Shown: positions 13,631-26,911 of the stretch, piece by piece
Layout: each line of letters opens with the position of its first letter
Numbering within the stretch: the first letter of the stretch is position 1
Assembly: GCF_003672135.1 (NCBI RefSeq)
Contig: NC_039514.1
Location: forward strand, 13,257,787 to 13,321,786
Direction: 5' to 3'
DNA length: 64,000 nt
Source: Ooceraea biroi
Taxonomy: Eukaryota > Arthropoda > Insecta > Hymenoptera > Formicidae
The notes under the pieces: generated by a model
Seen by the model: only the letters and a program-made list of their open reading frames with translations
What the model was told of the DNA's origin: nothing
Database searches by the model: none
Program-made: the position numbers and the translations under genes

Positions 13631-15807
13631 TGATAATGATGATTCGCGCGCATGTAAGTATACATACGTGGTGCCATAAGTGCCCCACATTGCCTGCGCG
13701 AATTACCGGGTATTACATCTCGTGGCAGCGGCTCTTCGTAAGATCTATTGAGTTATTACACGCCGTTGTGTAATGCGACGACGTCGTGTCGTCGAGCAAA
13801 TGAAATGCAAATTGGATGCATCCCGAATTTCGCACCCCCTTCCCTCACCTCTCCTCCCCTCGCGGCACGTCACCAATTTCGCTGTAAATCGCTGCGATTA
13901 TGTAATTATGTGCGCGACGAATCGCGATTATGCAATCTTAATTTCCTAAATGGTATCTAAGTCAGTTTCTAACATCGGTATCGATTGATGAAGAGACAGA
14001 ACCGACAGCTTCATTTCCGTAAATCGTACGAGAAGCGTGAAGCAACCGAATGGATGTCAGAGGAGGCGTCAGTTTCAACATTGCGATTTAGACGACAGAG
14101 CTGTTGATTGCGGCGTTTGATTCGCGTACAATTAATCGGCGCGCGTCATCGCTTGCGAGAATGCTGCAGCTTCCAGGTGAGGAACGCAGCTCGTTCTCCC
14201 CGAGCGTTTGCGTCTGCATGCATATCGCGTCGTGCGTCTTCGAGATTTATAAGCGCAGGTCCGCGCGGGCCGCGGGGAGCTAATTAGGAATTAACCTCCG
14301 TGCGGTTTATGATCCTGCACGAGTCGCTCGTTAAATTAATCTCACCGGAGTCGGCGGAGGGTCTGATTCCGCATCTCGACTTCTTCGGGTTACGTACACC
14401 TGGTACACACACTCACAACCGTGATTGGGCAGCACCTGGCCGAGATGGCAAGCAGGGTTAAAATCGAGATCGTCATCGCGCTTATAACGATCATGCCTCG
14501 ATGAATTTATTGCAAAAATCAGTTTTATCCAGTTTTCCTTTTGCGGGTTGAAAAGCGCGCTCGCGGTGCAATGACGCGCGTTGAATTTTTAAATTGCGCT
14601 GTATGCATCATGCTGTATTCTCCACCGAAATAAAGACAAAAATAAATCGGGTTATTGATTGACTTGCTATTTCGCTCGATGTTTTATGCACAATTATTCT
14701 TAAAAATTCTGTTGAGCAAGGATATGAGAACAAAATAAAAAAAAAAACAGGTTAAAAAAAGATTTGTGGATGCTGTTTTGCAAAGAATCGTTTGTTGTCG
14801 AGCACAACTGACAAGCTTATCCCGAAGTCTTCAAATTCGCTTTCCCCAAAATATCATTTCCCATTCCGCTTCAATTGTGCTTGAGGCCTCGATCGACCGA
14901 CAGATCGCACACTACAAGCCCGTTTTACTGGAGCAGAACAATTTCGTAAGCGAGAAGCCATTAGCGCGAGTGTCAGTCGCGGGGGAATTATATTCCCGTA
15001 CATTTCCTCTCGTAATTCCCTCGCCTTTGACGTCACCCTTTGGGAAGGCTGACGTGGTATGATATTTGGGGCCCATCGAGTGCATCAACGTGCATATAGG
15101 CACCGTACACGCACTTCACATCATTATAAATCTGGACCGCACCTTGAGCGTGTAATCTCGACGCGCGCGCGGAGACGAGGAACGAGAGCGAGCCGATCCA
15201 CGAATCCGCGTGGCCAACGTGCGTGCGTGCGTGCATACATGCGCTTTCGGCGCGTGTTCGTGCACCTCGCAACGAGCGCGCTGCGCGTGGCCGCAGAACG
15301 GGACGGATGGAGCGCGCGGTCGCCGGCCCACCGGAAGGCCGCACCGCCGGCAGATGGTCGGCAGATGTCTACAATCTTGCCCTGATTGCAGGTCCGGGCG
15401 AAGAGTGGTCGCCCGTGAAAGCCGAGCTGCTATCCACTGCTTGCACGTGGCGATCTGGTAGCGCCGCTATCCGCGCCCCAGCATCGGCGATCGATCGGCG
15501 CGATCGCACGCGGGATGTAACGATCCTCGCACGCTGCGTAGTCCCTTCATGTCGATAATACTTTCGAGGCGGCAGGGGCGCCGGACGCTGTCAAACCGAA
15601 TCATCCGTGGGGATCCTTCTGACGAAATTCTTTCCGGCAAAGTTGACGTTTTCAACAGAGACTTGCAATTTTTTATCGGATTTATCGGATAATCTTTATA
15701 GAAGAATCGGAAATGACGTATAGCTGAAGGAAAAAATTCGAGATTGGGGATGAATAACTTGTCAAATATAACCGATGTATTATATTATTTCGTCAGATCT
15801 GACTACC

Positions 15808-16050
15808 TAGTGACCCTCTAATAAGAGTCTGGCCATAAGAGCGATTGGGTCAAAATCGTGCGAGAGAGAAAGATGAGTTATACTACAAGATGAGTTATAC
15901 TCAAAATGAGTTATACTCATTGAAATGTAGCGTGGACTATCTGTAGCGCATGCGTGAGCACATGCGTCAGCGAATATATATATATATCTTTCTCTCTCGC
16001 ACGATTTTGACCAAATCGCTTATGGCCAGACTCTTATTAGAGGGTCTCTA
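15808..16050. mobile_element. hAT-type MITE, 243 bp, with 8-bp target duplication
   Basis: Terminal inverted repeats of about 65 bp start TAGTGACCCTCTAATAAGAG on the left and TAGAGACCCTCTAATAAGAG on the right (read inward). The 8-bp direct repeat TGACTACC flanks it exactly (15800-15807 and 16051-16058). TAGNG ends with an 8-bp duplication are the hAT superfamily signature. The interior has no ORF but three copies of GATGAGTTATACT-like sequence. Non-autonomous. Confidence 0.85.
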
Positions 16051-19016
16051 TGACTACCGAAGAGCAAGTTTAATAATAAAAATATACGTTAAAATGTAAC
16101 ATTCACGACCTCAATAAGCTTGTAACATCGTAAAATTGACTGAGTTGTCGGTGAATATTGCTGATGTAATAAAATTTATATTCAGCTGAACGCGATACGA
16201 CCATCGAGTACTTTCCATAATAATATCTTCGGAAAATTTGATCAGAGAAAGAATGCAGGACCAGCTTCTTGATTTGTTTTCCCAAAAGCGAGATTAAAAA
16301 GTTCAATGTAAAGACTCCAAGAACGATGTGCGGAGACCCGTCAGATCGAGGCAGTTTTAAGTATCCCGATGATCCTTGCACCTTACGAGCTATATGGCGG
16401 CCGGCTCTCGGGAAGCCGGTGCAACCACCCCCCATGCACACACAATGGCGTGAAATTCCATAGCGGATCGTCGGAGCGCATCCGCGCTGGAAATCGTTCG
16501 CTCGAGAAATTTGTCGGACGGCGGAATTCATTGAGTTTGGCGTCACTGCTGAGGAGCTGGGCTCTTGCTAAGGATACCGGTCGCCGGATTCCGGGGTCCT
16601 TTGTCTGGCCCTGCCTGCGCGAGAAAGGTGCACCTGCCCGTCGCTGATCCAGGCGGCAACCTGCCCTCAGCCTTCTCCTTGTGGCCTGGACCCGCCACCT
16701 TTCCATACGAAACCGTTCCACGACCGGTAGATTGGGCCACTTATTGGGTTCGGGCCCTCCTCGATCCCCCCCTCTGATTCTGCCGCCTCGAAGCTGGAGA
16801 TCACCTTCCCGGTTTTTACCTTGCGGCGCAAACGTCACGGCGATTTTCCGATGGTGGTGCACCACGCCTCCCATGAATTTCCGAGAGAGTAGAGATTGAA
16901 ATTGCGGGTACGCCAGTTCGATACGTTGCGAATTCGTAATGCCGATAATCCCGTTGATGAGTTTTCGTCAGTCCGGAAGACTCGTCATCGAACACGCGGC
17001 TGTCGCACGTTTAGATTGTCACATTGGCTGAGTGTACTCAGTACTCTTTCTGGAATAGTAATGCGATGAATCAGTGCATGTTTGACATATATTACTCCGC
17101 ACGCAATTATCTCCGTCTATAATTATCTCACGGCGAAAAAATGTTGTCGGGAAGCGCTCGTCCCATCATCTATTTTCTACAGAACTGCGTATGACGAGTT
17201 GGACACATCGTCGCAAAAAAACAATCTACCTCACATCGCCTCGCCTTTGCCCTGCACGTGTACACTTTGCTTGGTATATTTGCGCTTCGGCATAACTTTT
17301 TATTCGCAATAAGAAACGTGTAAAGAGCACGCAAGGACTTGTTGCGACGCCACATCGGAGTATTAGATACGATCATTAGCATCCAGCGCGCTAATCACCG
17401 GCATTAGTGTAATAGCCGATTATTAACCGTTTTATTTTATTTTTTAAGCGTCGTTTTATTCTTCGGATACGTCCACGTGCTTATTCTGCCTTGATTGACG
17501 GCAGTGCCCTGAGTTTCTGAGAATTCTCGCGGTTCCAACGATAATTCGAACAATGAGCGAACTCGCGGACAATGGGGTGATGAAGCAGAGTGGAGGAGAG
17601 AGAGGGAGGGACAGGAGCGATGGCTTGTTTACCTGCCGTTAGAATCTCGCCTCTGCCGTAATTGCCGGATCAGACTTCCTAGAAAGTTTACGAAGCCGGG
17701 ACGCCCGGCCTGAAATTTCGCCGCGCCGCGTTCGACTCCGCCTGGAAAGATTCCGGTTAATGACGATAACCGGCCTTGCCGAGGGTATGAGGTGGTTATT
17801 CACCCGAGCCAGGGTCGGGAGGAAGCGAAGAGGACCTCGAGTGTCGCGGGAGAATGTGTGCGGACGATCCGTACGAAAGACGAGATCCAAGAACGTAGGA
17901 AGTCTCGCATGATCCGATTTTGCCTCCGCGATCGATTTACGTCAACAGCTATCTGGCGATACGCGCGACAAAGTGACGCGGGGCGGAGGGAGGATTAGGG
18001 GTTGCACGGATGACCCGGTGATACGAAGCGGGTGAAACAGGCTCGCGCACGGTCGAGCCGTTATCGATGCGAAACGCGGCATCGGTTTAGAAAATATCGT
18101 CTGCTCTTCCCGCTCGCGTCCGAGCGGTTCTCTTTCATGTTTTTATTTCCTCCCCGTCCTTTTGTTCATTTTTCTTTTTTTTTTGTTTTTATATGTTCGC
18201 GAAATTGTCAGACGAGCATTTATCCGTGCCGCGCCGCGACACGCGGCGTATGAATGTTTCCGATGAATTTTTCATCGCCGCAACAAGTCCCCGGCCACCG
18301 CCTCCCTCCCTCTCCCTGTCCCCCCGGTCCTGCATTCTGATGCCACCCGTTTTGTAATGGATACGGACCGTGGGAGCGCGGAGGTGTGCGGCATATCCGC
18401 CGCGGTTCATGGATGGCTTCGAAACATTCGGCCACGTGTAATACGACCGCGCTGTTTGCATTCCCAAGTGATTTCACACAGTGTGTTCGCCGCTTCGCGC
18501 GGACGGCCCGAACGTGTTTTTCTCGTTTTCGTTTCAATGTATGCGCATGGAAAATCTGGACATTTCAGTGATACGTGCGTAGCGACAGTCTTCGCTACCG
18601 CGCGCAATCCAATTATGCGCCGGCGTTCTCCGATCAAAGATAATAGACTGGAAAGCAAGCAGTCTCATAAAAATAAGGAAAAACGTATAAAGTTGGATCG
18701 TTTTAAGAGATTTTACGATCGTATTTATTCTCACGCATAGTTTATGTTAATTAAAGCGAATATATTTCATCTGCGAGTAACAAGTTTGTCTCGGCAGTAA
18801 TTGTTGCTTCAGATGCACAAGTTGCTGTAAAAAGCGCAGAAATACATCAGTTTGATTCGTACTGCAAATTTCTGGTAGCGGTGATCGAGCCTCTCGACTG
18901 TACCGAAGATCGATGGCAGTCACGCGACTAATTATCCTGAACTGGAAGCTGGAAGCGGCGGGAAACATCGGTAATCCTTGATTAATTATTATTCGGTGCA
19001 GTGCGATCTGGTCGGA

Positions 19017-19018
<2 letters not shown>

Positions 19019-19054
<36 letters not shown>
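19019..19054 (+). repeat. (GT)18 dinucleotide microsatellite
   Basis: Perfect 36-bp GT tract. Confidence 0.9.
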
Positions 19055-19057
<3 letters not shown>

Positions 19058-22000
19058 CGTGTGCGGGTCCACGGAGCGGAAGCGAGCTGCACGGGGTGCA
19101 TTGATCCGTTGTGGAGTTTATGTGCGCGGTGCAGGAACGTGGATTGGTCGGAGGTGGAGAGAAGAGAGAGGAGAGGATAGGTCGCGAGAGAAAAGGGCTC
19201 CGAGAGGGTTGAAATAGCCTGTTTAAAGGACAGCCACAGGATCGTACCTAAACTCGGCTCGCCACTGCGAGATCGTTGCAATTTTTGCAGATGTAAGATT
19301 TGTTATAGTTGCAGCTTGAACAGTTTTCTGTGCCAAAATATTTCTCCAAGTAACAATACAGGATAAATCTCTTGGAATATCGATAATACTTTTCCACTTA
19401 AAATAGTAAGAATTTCTTCGGACTATATCATGGAAAGAATTTTATAAGTGTTTTACGTAACATGACATTAATTACTGTCAGATTGACATTAATATTCTGT
19501 CGCGAGAATTGATAGTTTAAAATATATTCGACGTTGTAAACAGATTTATCTGTTTCCCTTCTGTTTTCAAACACTGCTTGTGCATGTTATTCCATGTTAT
19601 AACACGTTAAAAAATTTAAACTGATTTAAGTGCTATTTAAAGTGTCACGTGGCTGCATTTCAGACGTCATCATAATGTGCTCTGTAACGCTTCGTAATGG
19701 TCTCATTACTTTACCTTCGCTTCTGCTTCAGCTTTGCAATGACACATTGGTTGCTGATGCATTAACGATGAGGATTATAAATAGCAAAGATACTGTGGAG
19801 TTCGTCGAACGTCGAATTTACGGATTGAATTTGATGCTATTGGAGAGCATCCATGTAAAATGTCTCTTGCTTTCGGAAATTCCGATTTGATTATCATCTC
19901 TCAGGATCTGCGATCGATATAAATTATACATATACCGCGCGATTCTGAGACTTAATTCAGGTGACACAAAATTCAACCCGATTGCCACTAGTAAAAACAT
20001 CAATTTTGAGATATCCTATGTGGCAAAATAGTTTCATCGTTAAATTTTGTTTATTGGTACTATCATTACTACTACACTCTTTTACTTTTTCGAATAAAAT
20101 CCCTTCGTACAGTTCAACCGCGTTTTATCCGAATTTTGTAATGATGCGCAATACTCGCTCTCTCGTTAATTGAATCACTCGATTAATTTGCTACAAGATC
20201 TAAATTCTGTCGCTTACATTTGCACGCGCGATCCTGAATCGCGCGAGTTTCGAGTTACGCGGACTGTCGCGCGGGGATCGCGTGCGATAAATCGCGCACA
20301 AGCGCAGCCTGCGTGAGATGCAAAATCGAAGCAATTTATTCTGTCGGGTGCAAGCGCGTCTTAGCACAGGTCTGGATGTCAGCGAGGAAAGAGTGCAGAG
20401 ATCGGTCGCCTAGCAACTTCGAAGCCGACCTACGCTCGTTCATTCGTTCTTTCGTTCGTTAGCTCGCTCAATCGCTCGTTGCATCTCTGCGAGCCCGTAT
20501 ATGCCGCACGCTGCGTGCATGCGTGCATGCAAGCGACAGATGCGTGCGCGAACGAGGCGTACGAGGCGTTACGCGTGGCATAGGTGGAAACCTGTTAGGC
20601 AGCATGCACGTATGCACCGGCCGCATGTGCGGCTGCACATTTACGGTGTGCGTGCGTCTCGAGTCCCGTAACCCACTGAACATCATGGATTCCTGGCTGG
20701 AAGCGTCCACAAACGAACACCATCAGCGAATCGTCCGGCTAATGTGACCGACGCGATGCTTTGATTGCACGTGAAAGAGTAATAGCACTCGCGATGAAGC
20801 TATGCGGAAACGGATAGTAAATCCCGACGGCGAATTCAAATTTGACACGATATTGATTCCTGTCCCGATAAATTGGTTGATTTCGTTCAAAGTGATTAAC
20901 GATCGTATTTTTGATACTCCGACTCTTTGAAATTGGCATATTTTAGACGTATACAAAGTCGCAGATCTTTTAACTGTGAGATTTTAAGCAAGTTCTGAGA
21001 TGGATCCTAAGCCTCGATCAGTTTTCCGTCTTTGATACTTATGATGGCAATACAGACTTCATCTCTTGCTTTTTTTTGTTTTTACTCCGTGTGTACAATA
21101 TATCAAACGATCGGGGGGAAGAAACAGTAATGCACCTGTCTGCCCACTTCTTGTCTATTGGTGAAGAAAGCACGGCGAAAAGTGAAAGCGGAAAAAATCA
21201 GCGTATTCAGTACACGTAAATTCGTCGTAGGCACAAAAAAGTCCATGTTTTACATGCCGTTCTTACGAGCTACTTGTGCGGAGGAGACATAACTCAGCTG
21301 CAGCCTTAAAAGACTCGCGTCCCTCTGCGACGTCCGCGACTCGTGAATGCATTCATTATTAAGCTCCAGCGTCGCGATTAATTTCGCAATTAAGCGACGT
21401 CGCGAAACACCGAGCACCGTAGTTGGAACATGCCGACCCGTTTTAATTTGCGAAACCCCGACGACATTAGCCGATGCGGAATTAAAAATGGAGCACTTTC
21501 TTCCATTAAACCTTAAGATAATTATATGAACTGGCGATACTATTTTTCTTAATTTATTGTTAGCTGTTAAGCTGTAGGCAGATAGAGCACCGGTCAAACA
21601 TAAGAGGCTGTTGTCTTCTTTCAAGGGCGATTAATTGGATCATCCAACTCACGAATCAATAGAGCTTCGAGTCATCAATCACGCCAACTTCCGCGATAGA
21701 TTATGGATTCCAATAAGAAGCTCTTTGCGCGAAAGGCGAAATTTCACGGCGCATCCGCTCGCGACCCCAATAAATTTCGCCCGAAATCGTAATAGATTTC
21801 CGATAATCGGACTTTGGAAATCGCCCGATGCGATATTAAAGGACCGCGTTCGCCGGCACGGGATTGGCTGTCGCGTAGACGTGAAAATCAGTCCGGCAGG
21901 AAGAGAGAAGAAAAGAGAGGGAGAGAAAGAGCGAATGCGAATGAGTGAGTGAGTGAGAAACACCTTACCTCTTTCTTCTATTAACGTCTCGTCTCGGCCC

Positions 22001-22370
22001 TTTGGCGTCGTCGTATCTCACGGAATCCCTGGATAGAAGGGAATCCAGAATAGCTGCCGGGAAAACGACCTCGTCCCAGCTCGGCGTGTGCTAGGTTATG
22101 ACCTGAATAGCAGATTACCCGTTTACGAGACTACACCGTGCCTGCCTGGCTGCCTGGCCGCCGTCGCTTTTATTGAATCCGGGGAATACCGCGCGTGCAC
22201 GGCCAGCTTTCACGCTGCTATCGCTGTCGCCATTGCCCGGGCCTCGACGTTGGTATTCGATACCAGCTCGACCGGCAGACCGGCAGAACGCGTCGGTCGG
22301 TCACATCCACCACGCGGATTCTGGGCAAAATGCCTTTTAGACCGTTATATGCATGCGTCGAACACGATCC

Positions 22371-22407
<37 letters not shown>

Positions 22408-22408
22408 T
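22371..22408 (+). repeat. (GA)n microsatellite
   Basis: GA run interrupted once by GG. Confidence 0.9.
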
Positions 22409-22748
22409 CGTTTGTGGGCGACCAAATGTCTGCAAGATCCGACCGTTCGATCGCGTTCGGATCTGCAGAGAGATCACTGAACGATCTTCTGACCTTACCT
22501 TGCCTGAAGAACCGTTTTCAAAGTGGTTATGATCACGAATGAGAGAATAACGGTAGGAAGAAATAATGTCAGACAATCCTTAATGCTGTAACTAAGAAAA
22601 ATTCATAGAAATCATTTCAGGATCGTTGAGATCGAATAATCGTGATGGCAGCTTTGAGTGATTTTGATTCATCTCATTGCCTAATCGTGAATTCTTTTGG
22701 TTGGTTTTCACGATATTTCCAGCACGACGGATGATATGTTATTATTCA

Positions 22749-23011
22749 CACTGAGAAAAAAGTGTAATTGATCTTACGAACTGTTTTGTCACGGGCTGCC
22801 AACAAAATATATACTTATTTCAACAAGTTATATATTGAAACAAATATGTAGTTCTTGGATTATGGATATGGATGTGTAATCACACATATGAGAATTATAA
22901 TCCAGCAATTATATATTTTATTCAATATATAACTTGTTGAAATAAGTATATATTTTGTTGGCAGCCCGTGTCAAAATATTTCGTAAGATCAATTACATTT
23001 TTTTCTCAGTG
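22749..23011. mobile_element. Long-arm inverted-repeat element (263 bp), ends CACTGAGAAAAAA
   Basis: Two arms of about 90 bp, matching at all but a few positions, read CACTGAGAAAAAAGTGTAAT inward from both ends and surround a core of about 80 bp. It is foldable over almost its whole length. No convincing target duplication is seen at the CACTG boundary (only CA on each side), so the superfamily is unassigned. No ORF. Confidence 0.7.
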
Positions 23012-23536
23012 CAAGTGTACAATTTGGGGATATAAATTTTAAACAGCGGGTCGTATAAATCACGTGAAATTAGCGGGCAGACACGTAAATTAGTCCATCA
23101 GACTTATAATTGTCCCCCGAGATGAAGCGGAAAACCATGAAAACTGGACACCGCGTTTCCTAATTACTTGGAGGGTAGTTCGTGGGTGACCGGTGTCTCG
23201 CTTTGTTGGTCATAAAAGTGTCACGAAACGACTGAAATATGGCCTATCTATTTTCGCGTAAGTGCACGCGAATACGCAGGCACAATGATATCTTATTGAT
23301 TTTCGAATATTTGCAGCTTCTATCCCGTTTAAATAATTTAATTGTATAACAGCTCGGTACACATTTCCCTCGCGCTGCGACAACGTTTCACGGATCCACT
23401 CTATAAAAGAATGATTCGCATTGACGAAGTCACTCACTCGGCCAAAATCACGTATATCATGGTGCAGGTATGCTGCTGCAATGATGTAACGCGCGTTTGT
23501 GTACTCATAAGCGTCGGAGCCTCCTTCGCGAGTCAT

Positions 23537-23836
23537 CCCGAGTCGAAATTTTAGTTCTACATTGAACCTCGAATTCTTCATTTGAGGCGTTATTCAGCGT
23601 CTATTTAGCTACTACTTTAACACTAAAATATGTCCGAAATTTCCTTTTTTGCCGCTAGAGCGTCAAAGCAGATTACGATCAAGATCATAGCCGAATGTTG
23701 CAGGGTCAAAATAGCATCTTAACATCTGTTTGTAGGAGTTTGAGTTTCAATGTAAGAGTTCCAGGTTCTATTTCCCTAAAAGTAGGTTCGTACGACTGCT
23801 AAAAGCATTAAAGTAGGCGCAAAATTTCGACTCGGG
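23537..23836. mobile_element. 300-bp TIR element, copy 1 of 2
   Basis: Bounded by the 16-bp inverted repeat CCCGAGTCGAAATTTT at both ends, with AT on each flank. It has no coding capacity. A second copy of the same length begins 17 bp after this one ends. Confidence 0.7.
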
Positions 23837-23852
23837 ATATTCCGTGACACAG

Positions 23853-24152
23853 CCCGAGTCGAAATTTTAGTTCTACATTGAACCTCGAATTCTTCATTTG
23901 AGGCGTTATTCAGCGTCTATTTAGCTACTACTTTAACACTAAAATATGTCCGAAATTTCCTTTTTTGCCGCTAGAGCGTCAAAGCAGGTTACGATCAAGA
24001 TCATAGCCGAATGTTGCAGGGTCAAAATAGCATCTTAACATCTGTTTGTAGGAGTTTGAGTTTCAATGTAAGAGTTCCAGGTTCTATTTCCCTAAAAGTA
24101 GGTTCGTACGACTGCTAAAAGCATTAAAGTAGGCGCAAAATTTCGACTCGGG
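23853..24152. mobile_element. 300-bp TIR element, copy 2 of 2
   Basis: Same length and ends as the preceding copy; the only difference noticed is an A/G change in the CAGATTACG/CAGGTTACG segment. The copies are separated by a 16-bp spacer (23837-23852). Near identity implies a recent tandem duplication or a very recent second insertion. Confidence 0.7.
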
Positions 24153-26485
24153 ATGGTCGGATTACAGCGGGAATTATGAGCGCGCGCTTATCTGAGATTT
24201 TACGACAACGGTTTACTACGAAAACAGATCGAGGTATCTTTTTATGGCATTGACAAAGCTCATAAAACGCGCGTTTTGATGTACACGCGGCATAAAAATC
24301 TGCATATGCGTTTCGCTGTTTCCCGTTGCACATACATTACATGGAACTTAATACGAAGATAGATTATGTAGAAATGACGATTGTGCCTGACGGACCGTTT
24401 CCAGCTGCGTCGTAATAAGCAACTATTGCAGAAATAGTCAGATCGCGAACCGATATTTCAAACAGTCCGGAAGAGGCGAGAAGAGGTGCGCTTTGCATTC
24501 GGAAAGCGTTTCTTTGCTTTCGTCACGATTAAAAATATCTACGCTTTACCGCGCCTCGCGATTTTTAATATAACTTGCATGAATCTAAATGACAAGGGCG
24601 GAATTGCGCTCAAAGGGTTAAGGATGTTCGCAAACGATCCCGGCCGACTTGAGCCGCAGTCGTTCTCCACTACTTTTAAAAGATGCAACCCCGAAGAAGA
24701 AGGGTACTCTCAAAGAGGACGCTTTTTCGGGCTCCCGCCCTCGCTCGAATCCTCCAGAGAGAGAGGGTGGCTGGCTCCGGCGATTGCCACGGTCCAATTA
24801 AGGTGGCGCCCGCCACTTGGCGATGAGTCGAGTGGGCGAGAGGATGAAGCTATCCGTAGAGTGCAGAGGACGAAAGGGGATCGGGAGAAGAGAAAGAGTG
24901 CGCCCGGATACTGAAAGAAGAAAGAGAAAGAAAGGGAGACTGGATTGACTCTCTTCTTTTTCTCCGCGAAGCCGAACCAAGCGTTGCCAGGCGACAGGAG
25001 CACCGTCGTCATCATCGTCGACCCTCGAAGATGTCACGCAGGGCGCACGCAAAGAGAACGAACCTTTGACCTTTCAAGAGTCTCGCCTCACTTGAACCAC
25101 GGCGAACCTCCGCCAGGCTTCCACGTGACGCACCCCTGGGGCCAACGCACTCCCTTCGGCGCACTCTCCCTCTTTTTTTATCTCTTCACGCGAGGAAGGG
25201 TTGACGGCGCTCTCCGCTCGCGAATCCTTTCGGCTCGAGCTTGCTTGCATCCCCACTGAACGCGACTATTCAATTCCCTAGATGCCGGCAAACACTCAGG
25301 CTAATCATCATTTGCATCATAGCAAATGACTTGGACAGAATAATTTTCTGAGAGCGCATTTCAAAATTTCAAAAAGGATATGACGGAAGGATAGGAAGGA
25401 CTCATACATACATGCTTCTTTTCTACTGACTAAAACTAACTAAATTTTTCGAATTATTCTGCACTCGCGATATTGCTTCGTTACTTTCACGTCACTCTAC
25501 TCCAAACAATTACCGTGAAAAATGTACTGTGGATACAAGTTCGTGAAACTCCTATCTACTTTAGACACCGCGCGAGATGTATCGTGCCAGACGCCTATCC
25601 GCCTGCAGTCTCTTCATCAGGAAGGTTCGTGCAACTTCTCAACAGTGACCTGTCACCTGGAACACGCTCCGTTCCGATTCTCGCGTAATTCCACGTGCTG
25701 TCGCCCTTCCGTTTCCTTCCGTTTCCGACGTTCTCGCTCGTCCGTCCACCACACCATCGCACTCGGAAACCTTATACTCACATCCATGCCCTTCATCCCT
25801 CTCACATCACCCACGCTCGCACTCACACACGCGCGTCCACATACGAGCGGAATACGCTCTGGAGATCCGCACGTCGGCATTGTTCCCCTCGCTCTCAGTT
25901 CCTCTTACTCTCCTACCAGCAGCAAGGTATTTTTCTATCCGCCCTTGTCTTCCCGTTCACCGTTCATCTCCTCAGAGAACTGCGCTAGCTCCCGCTCCGC
26001 CATTGTTTCGCCCGCACATCGTGCAACGATGGACGCGTATCGGTGTGCGTTTCCGCACGGTCCCTCTTCTCTACCCTTTCTTCTCCTTCTTTCTCCTTTT
26101 TTCTTTTTTTTCTCCTTTTTTTACGAGGGCGTATTTCCTGCGTCAAGCGTACAGGGCATCCCAGCGTATAACCTTTATGGGATCTCCTGAAATTAAACGG
26201 GCCCCTTGTCTGGGTCCGCATAGGAGGAGAAATTTCGCCGCAAAACGGGCGACGTCAATCACCTCACAAGCGGACGTCATAAAATTCTCGCTTCCTTGTT
26301 CTTGACGACACATTGATTACTGTTTGGTCCTTTATGCAGTTTCTTAGTACGAGGGTGATTGCGAAGTATGTTGTGCTAATTGTAAGATTGGAAGCAATAA
26401 TCCTATCTTGTTCATAGTTTCTAAAGTATATCACTTTGGCAAAAATACAAACGACTTTCATAGTGCAGTTTGTACTTTTTCTAAT
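24153..26485. other. Intergenic sequence, no supported gene
   Basis: Pyrimidine-rich plus strand between about 25.6 and 26.15 kb generates long but low-complexity frames. No protein signature. Confidence 0.5.
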
Positions 26486-26818
26486 CTAATTGTTGTTATA
26501 TGGATATGGTTTTAGTACCGCTGGCACAGTAATTTTTGGATCACTCTGTATCGCACAAGCATAAAGCACATGCATAAGCAAAGCTGCACTGAGAACCCCA
26601 AGAGAGATGCAAGCAAGTAGTGGTACATTACGTTTAAATATGGAGGAAGAGAGAGAGAGAAAGAGGAGAGAAAGACAGATAGAGCTATTTCTTTTCGCAA
26701 AAATTTCATCCAACACTCTGATGTAGTGTATATTGACCTCTAAATTTTGCATGGAAATTTTGGTGAGAGACGGAATACTTGAAATAAAATCATCCGGTAA
26801 TCCTTTTCTTTTCTTCAT
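26486..26818 (-). CDS. Uncharacterised ORF with one membrane helix (110 codons from the first ATG)
   Basis: Open on the minus strand from a stop near 26911 to TAG at 26486-26488. The first ATG, at 26818, gives a 110-aa product starting MKKRKGLPDDFISSIPSL. It has an N-terminal soluble part (about 1-40), a Ser/Leu-rich stretch encoded by a pyrimidine tract, then one helix (VPLLACISLGVLSAALLMHV) and a short tail ending KPYPYNNN. The open frame extends 22 further codons upstream and could be entered through a weak acceptor at about 26897, so this may be a last exon. The family is not recognised, and the frame could be fortuitous. Confidence 0.3.
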   Translation of the reverse strand: MKKRKGLPDDFISSIPSLTKISMQNLEVNIHYIRVLDEIFAKRNSSICLSLLFLSLSSSIFKRNVPLLACISLGVLSAALLMHVLYACAIQSDPKITVPAVLKPYPYNNN

Positions 26819-26911
26819 TGTATTTCCGAAGACACCAGTATCCGAGGAAGACGTGGAGTAATCCGATATATTCCGCCGATACACGTAACTGAATACATTC
26901 GATCATTATCG

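Larger units (their letters stand above)
2832..15799. other. Intergenic or intronic sequence, no supported gene
   Basis: Thirteen kilobases of mixed composition with many short open frames on both strands in the CpG-rich parts (about 5.0-5.9, 10.3-11.7 and 15.1-15.5 kb). None has domain-like protein sequence. Contains microsatellites and a TACA/TATA-rich patch at 4875-4922. It may be regulatory DNA or a large intron of a gene outside the window. Confidence 0.5.
16059..22748. other. Intergenic sequence, no supported gene
   Basis: Holds the (GT)18 repeat and short GC-driven open frames. An 86-codon open frame at 19630-19890 (+) was judged insufficient. No RNA gene recognised. Confidence 0.5.

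Noticed and set aside
13502..13773. Poly-Ser or poly-Thr proteins across the GAC repeat
   Set aside because: They arise purely from the (GAC)17 microsatellite and lack flanking coding sequence.
16383..16874. 163-codon open frame on the minus strand
   Set aside because: Arg/Gly-rich with overlapping frames; no similarity recognised.
17700..17760. tRNA-like B box (GTTCGACTCC)
   Set aside because: No matching acceptor stem, D arm or anticodon arm around it.
19630..19890. 86-codon open frame on the plus strand with hydrophobic segments
   Set aside because: Starts with GTG, and no family, splice partner or signal peptide could be recognised.
25522..26190. 222-codon open frame on the plus strand
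   Set aside because: Ser/Pro/Phe-rich translation of a pyrimidine-rich tract; likely non-coding.
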